A stretch of 64,000 nucleotides of DNA from Luteitalea pratensis (GTDB lineage Bacteria > Acidobacteriota > Vicinamibacteria > Vicinamibacterales > Vicinamibacteraceae): the NCBI RefSeq assembly GCF_001618865.1, contig NZ_CP015136.1:3817001-3881000 (forward strand), written 5' to 3'. The notes beneath the pieces were generated by a model. It was not told the DNA's origin. It did not search any database and worked only from the letters and a program-made list of their open reading frames with translations. Made by a program: the position numbers and the translations under genes. The first letter of the stretch is position 1, and each line of letters begins with the position of its first letter. Of this stretch, positions 8,114 through 16,035 are shown in pieces.

Positions 8114-9310
8114 GTGACCGCTCCCCTTGAGGGCCTTCGCGTCCTCGAACTCGGGCAACTGATTGCCGGGCCGTTCTCCACGATGCTGCTCGGGTACTTC
8201 GGCGCCGACGTGATCAAGGTCGAGCCACCCGACGGTGGCGATCCGCTGCGCACCTGGCGGCACGTGCACAACGGCACCGCGCTGTGGTGGTATGCGATGG
8301 GGCGCAACAAGCGCTGCATTACTGCGGACCTCCGCCACGAGGAGGCACGCGCGCTCATCCGCCGGCTGGTGGAGCAGTGCGATGTCGTGGTGGAGAACTT
8401 CCGGCCCGGCCGCCTGGAGGCCTGGGGGCTCGGCTATGACGTGCTCAAGGCGATCAATCCACGGTTAATCATGGTCCGCATCTCGGGCTTCGGCCAGACC
8501 GGACCATACGCGCATCGGCCCGGGTTCGCGGCAGTGGCCGAGGGCATGGGGGGACTGCGTTACGTGAACGGCTTCCCGGACCGGCCCCCGGCACGCGCCA
8601 ACCTCAGCCTGGGCGACACGATCGGCGGCCTGCACGCGGTGCTCGGGCTGCTGCTCGCACTCCACCATCGCGACGGCAAGGGGACTGGCGAAGGACAAGT
8701 GGTCGACGTCGCCCTCTATGAGTCGATCTTCAACCTGATGGAGTCGACGCTGCCCGAGTACGCGACGGCCGGCGTGGTCCGCGAGCGGCATGGCTCAACG
8801 GTGAGCGGCATCGTGCCGACCAACGTGTATCCCTGCGCCGATGGCCGCTACATCATCATCGGCGGCAATGCCGACAGCATCTTCCGCAGGCTCATGCGGG
8901 CCATCGAACGCCCCGATCTCGCCGAGGATCCACGACTGGCGACCAACGACGGCCGCGTGCCGCACGCGTCGATGATCGACCAGGCCATCGCGGCGTGGAC
9001 ATCCGTGCGCCCCTATGAGTCGGCCTTCGCCGTGCTCGAAGCCGCTGACGTGCCCTGCGGCCCGATCTACTCGGTTGCCGATCAACTCGGCGACCCGCAC
9101 TTCGTGGCTCGCGGCCTCATCGAACACGTCACCGTGGAGACCGGCGAGGAGGTCACGATTCCGGCGATCGCCCCGCAGTTGTCGTCGACGCCCGGACGCA
9201 CGACGTGGCCAGGGCCGCCGCTCGGCGCGCACAACGCCGAGGTCTACGGCGGGATGCTTGGACTCACGCCGGAGGCGATAGCCGACCTCGTGACTCGTGG
9301 CGTGATCTGA
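8114..9310 (+). CDS. CaiB/BaiF family (class III) CoA-transferase
   Basis: This 398-residue protein is full length for class III CoA-transferases, which move CoA between carboxylic acids. Key motifs are GLRVLELGQLIAGPF at the N terminus, KVEPPDGGDPLR, RNKRCITADLRHEEARAL, VVENFRPGRLEAWGLGYD, and SLGDTIGGLHAVLGLLLAL, which holds the expected catalytic Asp. The substrate acyl group is unknown. Start is GTG at 8114, only 13 bp from the end of the insertion sequence, so the native promoter has been displaced and expression may depend on the IS. Confidence 0.92.
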   Translation: MTAPLEGLRVLELGQLIAGPFSTMLLGYFGADVIKVEPPDGGDPLRTWRHVHNGTALWWYAMGRNKRCITADLRHEEARALIRRLVEQCDVVVENFRPGRLEAWGLGYDVLKAINPRLIMVRISGFGQTGPYAHRPGFAAVAEGMGGLRYVNGFPDRPPARANLSLGDTIGGLHAVLGLLLALHHRDGKGTGEGQVVDVALYESIFNLMESTLPEYATAGVVRERHGSTVSGIVPTNVYPCADGRYIIIGGNADSIFRRLMRAIERPDLAEDPRLATNDGRVPHASMIDQAIAAWTSVRPYESAFAVLEAADVPCGPIYSVADQLGDPHFVARGLIEHVTVETGEEVTIPAIAPQLSSTPGRTTWPGPPLGAHNAEVYGGMLGLTPEAIADLVTRGVI

Positions 9311-9395
9311 TCGGTGGCCGTCAACGCGCGCAACTCTGCGCATCTGTCGTCGATCGAACTGCTACAATTTGCACAGTTCCTCCGGAGGCAACTGG

Positions 9396-9941
9396 TTGGC
9401 AAAGCGCGTTACATCCCGCAAGGGAAGCACCAACGGCACCGCACCGCATTTCGACATCGCCCCCCTGGTCATCGAAGGCTCACGCATCAAGCTGCGCTCG
9501 CGCGTCGCCGGTCAACTGGTCAAGCTGCCCGACGAGCTGCCGCTGCCCATGATCGAGCGTCGGCAAAGCGGTGTGCATGGCTGGGGCGTCTTTGCCCTCG
9601 AGCGGATTCCCAAGAACAAACGCATCATCTACTACGCCGGTCAACTCGTGCCCGCCAGGGAGAGCCACGACCGCGAAGTGGCCTACCTCGAAAAGGGCTG
9701 CATCTGGTGCTTCGAACTGAGCAACCGGTGGGCCGTGGATGCCATGTACGGCGGCAACGTCGCGCGCTACATCAACCACGCGTGCAAGCCGAACTGCTAC
9801 AGCCACATCGTCGACGGCATCATCTGGATTCGCGCCGGGCGCACCATCGAGGCCGGCGAGGAGCTCTCCTACGATTACTACACGGGCGGCACCGCGGAGA
9901 TCCCGTGCCAGTGCCGGCCGAACTGCAGGGGCATGATTTAG
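9396..9941 (+). CDS. SET domain protein methyltransferase with post-SET motif
   Basis: The 181-residue protein carries a complete SET domain: SGVHGWGVFALERIPKN (SAM-binding GxG region), YINHACKPNCYSH (the NHxCxPNC pseudoknot motif) and GEELSYDYY (catalytic Tyr strand). The C terminus CQCRPNCRG matches the post-SET Cys motif (CxCxxxxC) that binds zinc in eukaryotic histone methyltransferases. It should methylate a lysine on an unknown protein. The TTG at 9396 is preferred because GGAGG lies 7 nt upstream; an earlier in-frame TTG at 9369 has no such site. A TACAAT at 9363-9368 could be the -10 box. Confidence 0.9.
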   Translation: MAKRVTSRKGSTNGTAPHFDIAPLVIEGSRIKLRSRVAGQLVKLPDELPLPMIERRQSGVHGWGVFALERIPKNKRIIYYAGQLVPARESHDREVAYLEKGCIWCFELSNRWAVDAMYGGNVARYINHACKPNCYSHIVDGIIWIRAGRTIEAGEELSYDYYTGGTAEIPCQCRPNCRGMI

Positions 9942-9975
9942 AACGCTTAACGCTTAACGCTTAACGCTTAACGTT
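9942..9975 (+). repeat. TTAACGC heptad array after a stop codon
   Basis: Directly after the TAG of the SET gene come four near-perfect AACGCTT units and a fifth, AACGTTC. Because each 7-bp unit contains TAA, the array places stop codons in all three forward frames. Confidence 0.9.
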
Positions 9976-10013
9976 CCGGCCTGCCGCCGCAGCGCGGTCG
10001 GCCTCACGGTTGC

Positions 10014-10034
10014 GACTCCCGACTCCCGACTCCG
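10014..10034 (+). repeat. GACTCCC heptad array abutting a start codon
   Basis: Three heptads (GACTCCC, GACTCCC, GACTCCG) end directly at the GTG of the esterase gene. The same unit fills the space after the glycosyltransferase stop codon at 22209, read on the minus strand. There is therefore no conventional ribosome-binding site next to this start. Confidence 0.8.
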
Positions 10035-10694
10035 GTGATCTCCCGCGCCATCTATCTCCACGGCTTCGCGTCGTCTGCGCAGTCCAGCAAGGCGCAGTTC
10101 TTTGCTGGCAAGTTCGCTGCGCTCGGGATTCGGCTGGTGACACCCGACCTCAACGCGCCCGATTTCGGCACGCTGACAGTCACACGCATGCTCGACGAGG
10201 TCGGCAGTGTCCTCGCGCAAGGCGACCCGGGCCCGGTCGTGCTGATGGGGTCGAGCCTCGGCGGGTTCGTGGCCTGGCATGCCGCGGCCAGGCTCGCCGC
10301 GGTCTTGCCGGCGCATCCGATCGACCGGCTCGTGCTGCTGGCGCCGGCGGTGACCTTCGGCCGCGATCGCCAGGAAGACTTCGGCCGTGGCGTCGTGGAC
10401 GAATGGGAGCGGACAGGCACACGCGAGTTCTTCCATTACGGCGAGAACGAGCCGCGACAACTGCACTACGAGTTCTACCGGGATGCCCTGTCGTACCCCG
10501 CGGCGCATGCGCAGGTGCACGTCCCGACGCTCATCTTCCAGGGCATGCAGGACGATCTGGTGAAGCCGCAGGGCGTGATCGAGTTCTGCCATGGACGGCC
10601 GAACGTCTCGCTGCGGCTGCTGCAGGATAGTCATCAATTGCTGGCACACCTCGACCAGATGTGGCAGGAGACACGTACCTTCCTCGGTTGTTGA
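10035..10694 (+). CDS. YqiA-like alpha/beta-hydrolase (esterase)
   Basis: The 219-residue hydrolase of the YqiA/UPF0227 type begins AIYLHGFASSAQSSKAQ, typical of this family's HGF oxyanion loop. The nucleophile elbow is GSSLGGFVAW. The acid residue is in FQGMQDDLVKP and the catalytic His is in LLQDSHQLLAHL. It is likely a cytoplasmic carboxylesterase of unknown substrate. Start is GTG at 10035. Its stop codon overlaps a TTG start of the next gene (TTGA), suggesting coupled translation. Confidence 0.85.
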   Translation: MISRAIYLHGFASSAQSSKAQFFAGKFAALGIRLVTPDLNAPDFGTLTVTRMLDEVGSVLAQGDPGPVVLMGSSLGGFVAWHAAARLAAVLPAHPIDRLVLLAPAVTFGRDRQEDFGRGVVDEWERTGTREFFHYGENEPRQLHYEFYRDALSYPAAHAQVHVPTLIFQGMQDDLVKPQGVIEFCHGRPNVSLRLLQDSHQLLAHLDQMWQETRTFLGC

Positions 10695-13024
10695 CGTCGA
10701 GCGCGCGCGCGGCTGCCCTCGCCACGTGTGTACTCGCCGGCGCGTGCAGCGGCCCACCCATGCCCGCCAGCGAGGGAGCTGTCGGACCGGCCACCCGGAA
10801 AAGGCCGTCGAGCCTCGACGAGAAACGCTCCGACTCGCGTTCGAACACCGTGCCGTCTGCCGACGACTCGACGCTGCCGCCCGACGTACTGTCGCGGGCG
10901 TCGTGGGCGCGCGTGCGCTGGCCTGGTGGCGCCATCCTCGACACGAACCTGCCCGCACGCATCGACGAACCGGTCCACGCTGGTTCGATCTTCAAACTCG
11001 TCGTGGCCCGGGCCGCCTTGGCACAAGGTCTCGTGACCGCGCGCACGCGCTTCGTGTGCCCGCGGCGCGTCGAGGTGCAGGGGCGTCGCGCAGACTGCGT
11101 GCATCCCGATCTGGGCCGTCCCCTCGCCCTGGATGACGCGCTCGCGTATTCGTGCAACCACTTCTTCGTCCGGCTCGCGGAACGCCTCGACCGGGCGGGT
11201 CTCACCGAGACGCTGCGACGGCTCTCGTCCGGTGCTGTCCTCATCACCGGAGAGCCCGCCATGCCGTGGATGGCGCTCGGTGTGGAGGGGCCACGTGCCG
11301 GCATGCGCACCTGGGCGCGCATCGCCCTCGCCGCGATGGCCGTTGATCCGGACGAGCCGGAGGGCTCGGCGATGATCCGCCGCGGTGCCGCCCGGGCCGC
11401 GTCCGAGGGCACGGCCGTTGCGCTGGCCGACGACACCAGCTACACCCTCGCGAAAACGGGAACGACGATGGGTGACAGCGGTGTGCAGGAAGGCCGCGTC
11501 GTGGCGTGGCGTCCAGAGTCGGCGGAGGCGATCGTCGTGCGTGCCCCGGGTGTCGCAGGCCGCGACGCAGCGCGGATCGCGAGGGCGGTCTGGGATGCCG
11601 CAACCGTGTCGGACGAGCCCCGCGTCCGTGTCGGACGCACGCGCGACGCTTCCGATACGGATCCCGCGGGACGCGTCGACGACCTCCCGCTCGAGGCGTA
11701 CGTCGCCGGAGTGGTCGCGGCCGAGGGTGAGCAGGACATGCCGTCGGTGGCCTTGCAGGCCCTGGCGGTCGCGGCACGCAGCTATGCGATCGCGCCGGCG
11801 CGACGCCACACGCGCGACGGCTATGACGTCTGCGACACGACGCACTGCCAGGTGCTGGGTGCGGCCACGCGCTGGAGTCGGGAGGCTGCCGCGCAGACCC
11901 GAGGTGTGGTGCTGGCGCTCGGCGACACCGTCGTGCGCGTGCCGTATTCGGCGTCATGCAGCGGCGTGCTCTCGTCGCCACGCGAACTGTGGGGTGGAGA
12001 CGACGCCACGCTCACCCGCACGGGACCGGACCCGGTCGGCCACACCGTGGACAACTGGCAGGGAACGGCGGCAGCCGACGCGCTGTACGCGGCGCTGAAG
12101 GAAGCCGGTTATCGCGGCGACGTCCTCCGCGGCCTGCGCGTGGTGGCGCGCACGCGCGAAGGCCTGCCCTCGAGAATCGCGCTCGATGGCCTGGCTCCTG
12201 CGGAGATCGACGCCAGCACGTTCAGGCACATCGTCGGACGCCGTCTTGGCTGGGACGTGCTCAAGAGCCATGCCTGGGACGTCACGCGGGTGGGTGTCGG
12301 CTATCGCTTCACGGGCCGCGGCAAGGGCCATGGCGCCGGCCTCTGCCTGCGTGGCGCCTCGGTGTACGCCGCACGCGGCTCGTCCCTCACGCAGGTGATG
12401 TCGACCTACGTTCCCGGTGCGTCCCTGATCTCGACGCGTGATCAGGTCGTGGTTCGAGTGCCCTCACAGCTGATGGCGAGCGCTCAACGGCTTCGCAAGG
12501 AGACCCGCGCGCTGCTGGCCGGCACGCGCGTGCGGCTCCGTGTGTTCACGCCGCGCCTGGTCACGATTGAGGTCCACCCGACCGTCGCGTCGTACCAGCG
12601 AGCCACTGGTCGTGCCTGGTGGACGTCGGCCAGCACGCGGGCCGTCGCGCCGGACCATCGCAGAACACAGGCGGACGCTTCCGTGCCGCGCTTCCGAATC
12701 GACGTGGCCCCGCGCTCCAATGGCGCGCTCACGGCGGAGGCACTCACGGGCGTGCTGCGACATGAATTGGTCCATGTGCTGACTGGGCCGCTTCTCGTCG
12801 ACGCGCCCGCCTGGGTCGCCGAAGGCCTGGCGACCGAGGGAGGTCGTCTTGACACCAGCACCAGAGAGCCCAGCCACGTCGCCGGGCCGTGCCCGAGTGA
12901 CGCACTCGTCGTGCAGCCGGGGAGCCTCGAGACCATGCGCGACGCCTACGCCCGGGCCGGCGCCTGCCTCAACGCCGCCCTGCCAGGCGGCCTCGCGTCT
13001 TGGCGGACCCTCGTGGCGCCCTAG
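10691..13024 (+). CDS. Fusion of penicillin-binding-type transpeptidase, SpoIID and HExxH peptidase domains
   Basis: The product has about 777 residues in three parts. First, a transpeptidase-like domain holds the classic triad of motifs: GSIFK (SxxK, about residue 99), SCN (SxN, about 154) and KTGT (about 255). Second, a SpoIID/LytB domain (about 335-600) has LPLEAYVAGVVAAEGE with the catalytic Glu, DTTHCQV, ASCSGVLSSP and GRGKGHGAGL. Third, the C terminus has RHELVHVLTG followed by WVAEGLATEG, a gluzincin pattern. The N terminus ends in VLAGACSG, a possible lipobox. SpoIID proteins cleave peptidoglycan glycan strands lacking stem peptides; the fusion suggests envelope wall remodelling. An alternative GTG start at 10661 overlaps the esterase gene. 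Confidence 0.85.
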   Translation: MTSSARAAALATCVLAGACSGPPMPASEGAVGPATRKRPSSLDEKRSDSRSNTVPSADDSTLPPDVLSRASWARVRWPGGAILDTNLPARIDEPVHAGSIFKLVVARAALAQGLVTARTRFVCPRRVEVQGRRADCVHPDLGRPLALDDALAYSCNHFFVRLAERLDRAGLTETLRRLSSGAVLITGEPAMPWMALGVEGPRAGMRTWARIALAAMAVDPDEPEGSAMIRRGAARAASEGTAVALADDTSYTLAKTGTTMGDSGVQEGRVVAWRPESAEAIVVRAPGVAGRDAARIARAVWDAATVSDEPRVRVGRTRDASDTDPAGRVDDLPLEAYVAGVVAAEGEQDMPSVALQALAVAARSYAIAPARRHTRDGYDVCDTTHCQVLGAATRWSREAAAQTRGVVLALGDTVVRVPYSASCSGVLSSPRELWGGDDATLTRTGPDPVGHTVDNWQGTAAADALYAALKEAGYRGDVLRGLRVVARTREGLPSRIALDGLAPAEIDASTFRHIVGRRLGWDVLKSHAWDVTRVGVGYRFTGRGKGHGAGLCLRGASVYAARGSSLTQVMSTYVPGASLISTRDQVVVRVPSQLMASAQRLRKETRALLAGTRVRLRVFTPRLVTIEVHPTVASYQRATGRAWWTSASTRAVAPDHRRTQADASVPRFRIDVAPRSNGALTAEALTGVLRHELVHVLTGPLLVDAPAWVAEGLATEGGRLDTSTREPSHVAGPCPSDALVVQPGSLETMRDAYARAGACLNAALPGGLASWRTLVAP

Positions 13025-13030
13025 AACTCT

Positions 13031-13071
13031 GGGGTCTCAGGGCTCAGGTCTCAGGCCTCAGGCCTGGGAGT
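13031..13071 (+). repeat. GTCTCAG heptad array
   Basis: Units GGTCTCA, GGGCTCA, GGTCTCA, GGCCTCA and GGCCTGG follow one another seven bases apart, starting 6 bp after the stop codon of the fusion gene. Related arrays occur at 43791, 53302 and 59405. Confidence 0.8.
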
Positions 13072-13189
13072 TCCGGCTCAGGCTGAGCCGCAAGCCTTTG
13101 TGCCGTCAAGCCGTGAGCGAAAATGAGGAGCCCGGCGTTCCGGCTGCACCCTCCGGCGTCGCTTCCGTCGTATATCGAGGGTGAGCGCC

Positions 13190-13753
13190 ATGAACGCCCC
13201 TGCCACCCTCCTCACGCACCCGGCCCTGGCCGACCGCGACCAGCGCCTGCTGGACACGGCGCGGCAAGGCGACCTCGATGCCTTCGAGGCACTGGTACGC
13301 CGGCACCAGCGCAAGGTCTACAGCCTGGCCTGGTATGGCGTCCGGGACCAGATGCAGGCCGAGGAGATTGCGCAGGACGTGTTCATGCAGTTGCATGCGG
13401 CGCTGCCGCGTATCGAATCGGGCGCCCACCTCGGCGCCTGGCTTCGACGCACGACGTCCCATCGGGTGATCGACACACTGCGCGTCCGCAAGCCGTTCCG
13501 ATCGCTCGACCAGATTGCGGAACCCCAGACGTCCACCGGGACACCCGATCCCCTGGCCGATCGTCTCGTACACCGCGCGCTGGCCCGGCTCGCGCCACGG
13601 GCGCGGCTGGTGGTCATGCTGCGTTACATGGACGACCTGGCCCCGACCGAGATTGCCGAAACGCTCGACATGTCCCTCAACACCGTGAAGAGTCACCTGC
13701 GCCGCGGCCTGCTCGTGCTGCGCGCGCGTCTCCAGCGGGAGCCGACGCGATGA
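13190..13753 (+). CDS. RNA polymerase sigma factor, ECF type
   Basis: The 187-residue protein has sigma region 2 (DAFEALVRRHQRKVYSLAW, then QAEEIAQDVFMQLHAAL) and region 4 (LVVMLRYMDDLAPTEIAETL with MSLNTVKSHLRRGLL). There is no extra N- or C-terminal domain. The ATG at 13190 is preferred over an in-frame GTG at 13181 because GAGG precedes it. The next gene overlaps its stop codon and encodes a single-pass membrane protein, the usual arrangement for an ECF sigma factor and its membrane regulator. Confidence 0.93.
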   Translation: MNAPATLLTHPALADRDQRLLDTARQGDLDAFEALVRRHQRKVYSLAWYGVRDQMQAEEIAQDVFMQLHAALPRIESGAHLGAWLRRTTSHRVIDTLRVRKPFRSLDQIAEPQTSTGTPDPLADRLVHRALARLAPRARLVVMLRYMDDLAPTEIAETLDMSLNTVKSHLRRGLLVLRARLQREPTR

Positions 13754-14112
13754 ATCCCGATGCCCGCCTTCGCAATGCCCTGGCGCCCGTGGATCCGCCC
13801 GACGGGTTCGCGCAGCGCGTGCGTGCGCGTGTCGCCCGGGAAGCGGCGGTCATGCCGGCGCCGGCCCGTCGTCGCGTGCCACGCTGGATGGCGATTGCCG
13901 CCCTCGTGTCTGCGGTCCTGGCAAGCCCGCTGGCCTACCGCGAATACGAGAGTCGCCGCGAGGCAATCGCCGCGCGCGCCCAGGTCCTGCTCGCGCTGCA
14001 GATCGTGAGCCGTGAACTCAATTCCGCGCACCGCAAGGTGGTGCGCCCCGTCGTGACGACCACGCTGGCTCCTGCGGACGCCGGTGATTCAGGGAAGGTA
14101 GGACGCCCGTGA
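13750..14112 (+). CDS. Single-pass membrane protein, probable anti-sigma partner
   Basis: The 120-residue protein has a short cytosolic N terminus (PDARLRNALAPVDPPDGFAQ), one hydrophobic segment (WMAIAALVSAVLASPLAY) and a C-terminal tail with a helical stretch. It is too short for a full ZAS zinc anti-sigma domain, and no HxxxCxxC motif is seen. The assignment as sigma regulator rests on position: its ATG overlaps the sigma stop codon and the downstream DUF4252 gene overlaps its own stop codon. Confidence 0.75.
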   Translation: MNPDARLRNALAPVDPPDGFAQRVRARVAREAAVMPAPARRRVPRWMAIAALVSAVLASPLAYREYESRREAIAARAQVLLALQIVSRELNSAHRKVVRPVVTTTLAPADAGDSGKVGRP

Positions 14113-14678
14113 TGCGTCAGTCGATCGTGATCTGTGGAATGGTGGCCGGCCTGGCCATCGTGGCAAGCCCGGCTTCGGCCCAGCAACTGCAGCTGCCAGA
14201 CATGGCGCAGCTTAGCGCGGGTGCCGTCGACGTGGTCGATGTCTCGGTGGATCAGGCCCTGCTCGGCCTCGCGGCGTCGTTCATGTCCAACGGCGCCGAC
14301 GACAAGGAGGTCAAGGCACTCATCTCGTCGCTCAAGGGCATCTACGTGAAGAGCTTCACGTACGGCAAGGACGGCGCCTACGATCCGGCCGTGCTCGACT
14401 CGGTGCGACGCCAGTTGTCAGGCGGGCAGTGGTCGCGCCTGCTCGCCGCCAAGTCGGCAGCCGAGGGCTCGGATACGGCGATCTACCTGTGGCGCAATGG
14501 CGGCAAGGCGGGTGGCCTGGCGGTCCTGTCGGCCAGTCCGCGCGAGGTGACGCTCGTGAACATCGTCGGGACGATCGACCTGGAGCAACTGCGCATGCTG
14601 CAGGGCAAGTTCGGCGTCCCGGACCTGAAGATGGAGGGCGCGCCCGGCAAGACGACCGCGCCGAAGCCAAAGCAATAG
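14112..14678 (+). CDS. DUF4252 secreted protein
   Basis: The 188-residue product has a signal peptide (VICGMVAGLAIVASPASA, cleavage before QQ) and a DUF4252-like body, including VDVSVDQALLGLAASFMS, IYVKSFTYGKDGAYD and VNIVGTIDLEQLRMLQGKF. Such proteins often sit in ECF sigma operons of Acidobacteriota and Bacteroidota, and their molecular role is not established. Start is ATG at 14112 or GTG at 14109, both overlapping the preceding stop codon. Sigma factor, membrane protein and DUF4252 therefore form one tightly coupled operon. Confidence 0.82.
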   Translation: MRQSIVICGMVAGLAIVASPASAQQLQLPDMAQLSAGAVDVVDVSVDQALLGLAASFMSNGADDKEVKALISSLKGIYVKSFTYGKDGAYDPAVLDSVRRQLSGGQWSRLLAAKSAAEGSDTAIYLWRNGGKAGGLAVLSASPREVTLVNIVGTIDLEQLRMLQGKFGVPDLKMEGAPGKTTAPKPKQ

Positions 14679-14680
14679 GT

Positions 14681-15433
14681 TCACGCCCACTCGAACCCGA
14701 CCGCGGTCAGCACGGCGCGCGCCAGGATGGCCGCGCCGATGTGGTTCAGGTGCACGCGGTCCCAGTTGATCATCGCCGATGGCAGATCCTTGAGCACGAC
14801 GTTGAACGCCGCCTGGCTGTCCACGAACACGGCCTTGTGCTTCGTGGCGAGCCGCTTGACGATGACGCCGTACTCGTCCATGCGGGCGCGCATCGGGTCG
14901 TCGGTGCGGAGTTCGAGGAAGAAGGGCGTGATCAGGACGAGACCCCCCTTGAGCGTCGGCGCGGTGCCGGCGATCAGCTCGTCGTAGATCCGTTCGTATT
15001 CGTCGGGCAACACGGCGCGCTCCGGCTGGGTCACACGGTCGAACTGCCGCCACACGTCGTTGGCCCCGACCATGACCGAAAGCCAGTCCGGCTTCAGATC
15101 GGTGACATCGGTCTGCCATCGCTCCTTGAGGTCGCGGACGGTGTGGCCGCTCGTGCCGACGTTGAAGATCCGGATGCGTCGCCCCGGATACCACGCCTGC
15201 AGCAGCGCATCCATCGTCTGCACGTAGCCGGTGCCGAGGCCGTTGGTCCCCTCGCCGATGGGCTTGGCTCGACCGGCGTCCGTGATCGAGTCACCAATGG
15301 CGACCCACCGCGCGCCCTGCGCCACACGCAGGCCCTTGCCCGCGCCCATCGCCTGCGCACCGCGTGCTGAACCTGCCAGCCCGGCGACCGCCGACGTTGC
15401 CATCGCGCCAATCAGTTCGCGTCTGCCAATCAT
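14681..15433 (-). CDS. Secreted SGNH/GDSL hydrolase
   Basis: The 250-residue protein has a twin-arginine-like N terminus (GRRELIGAMATSAVAGL) and the SGNH blocks: AIGDSITDAGRA (nucleophile Ser), FNVGTSGHTVRD (Gly/Asn block), VMVGANDVWRQ (GxND) and NWDRVHLNHIG (Asp-x-x-His). SGNH enzymes of this type usually remove acetyl groups from polysaccharides. The gene converges on the DUF4252 gene with 2 bp between stop codons. Confidence 0.9.
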   Translation of the reverse strand: MIGRRELIGAMATSAVAGLAGSARGAQAMGAGKGLRVAQGARWVAIGDSITDAGRAKPIGEGTNGLGTGYVQTMDALLQAWYPGRRIRIFNVGTSGHTVRDLKERWQTDVTDLKPDWLSVMVGANDVWRQFDRVTQPERAVLPDEYERIYDELIAGTAPTLKGGLVLITPFFLELRTDDPMRARMDEYGVIVKRLATKHKAVFVDSQAAFNVVLKDLPSAMINWDRVHLNHIGAAILARAVLTAVGFEWA

Positions 15434-15631
15434 TCGTTTCTCCAGTTCGATGGGTTCACATTTCGAGGGCGTAGCCGTCGGGCTGTGTCCGACGGTCAGC
15501 GCCTGCCGGACAAATGATCCGTGGCGCCAGCGCCACCGGTAGCCACGATATGCGGTCCAGGTAGCCTGCAGCCCGCAGGCCGTAGGCCGCGAATATCGTT
15601 GGAGTCCGGCAGCTACAACTCGATCCCGCAG
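15434..15631. other. 198-bp intergenic spacer
   Basis: No gene is seen. Around 15559-15591 there is a GTAGCCTGCAGCCCGCAGGC palindrome-like sequence ending in CGTAGG. This resembles in layout, but not in core sequence, the GTAG-palindrome families found elsewhere in the window. Confidence 0.4.
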
Positions 15632-16033
15632 TTACGGCTGCGAGGCGATCTCGCAGCGCACACCGATCGGACCATCCGAGTTGAGATCGTCGATGGCGGG
15701 TGTGAGCGACGCGTCGACGTTCACTTCGAGCTCGTAGCTCACGTAGATGTCCAGGCGCGCTTGCGCCGCCGTGCCCGTGAGGTCGACGTCGATCCCACCG
15801 TTGCTCGTGCGGGCCTTGACGCGCACGGCTTCGCTGGTCAGCTGAACGGAGGCGCTCGATGGCAAAGCGACGCGCGTGGAGTCCTTTGTGGCCGTTCCTC
15901 GCCAGTGCGTGACCTCCCACGTCTCGCCCGTCCTGTGAAAGTGCCATGTACGCGGTGGGTCCAGGCCCACGCTTCGGCAGGTCGCGCCGGGAGCAGCCTG
16001 TAGCACCGCCGTCATCAGGAGCGCGGTCCACAT
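15632..16033 (-). CDS. Small secreted hypothetical protein
   Basis: The 133-residue product has a short signal-like N terminus (WTALLMTAVLQAAPGATC), where the Cys could be a lipidation site. The remainder is a soluble beta-rich region with evenly spaced hydrophobic residues (VQLTSEAVRVKARTSNGGID, YVSYELEVNVDASL). No family recognised. It is the last gene of the alpha-2-macroglobulin operon: its ATG is 2 bp from the stop codon of the membrane protein upstream. The frame is open much further upstream, but only from this ATG does it avoid the neighbouring gene. Confidence 0.65.
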   Translation of the reverse strand: MWTALLMTAVLQAAPGATCRSVGLDPPRTWHFHRTGETWEVTHWRGTATKDSTRVALPSSASVQLTSEAVRVKARTSNGGIDVDLTGTAAQARLDIYVSYELEVNVDASLTPAIDDLNSDGPIGVRCEIASQP

Positions 16034-16035
16034 CG

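Noticed and set aside
10634-11845. 403-codon minus-strand frame
   Set aside because: Antisense to the transpeptidase/SpoIID fusion, which has clear catalytic motifs.
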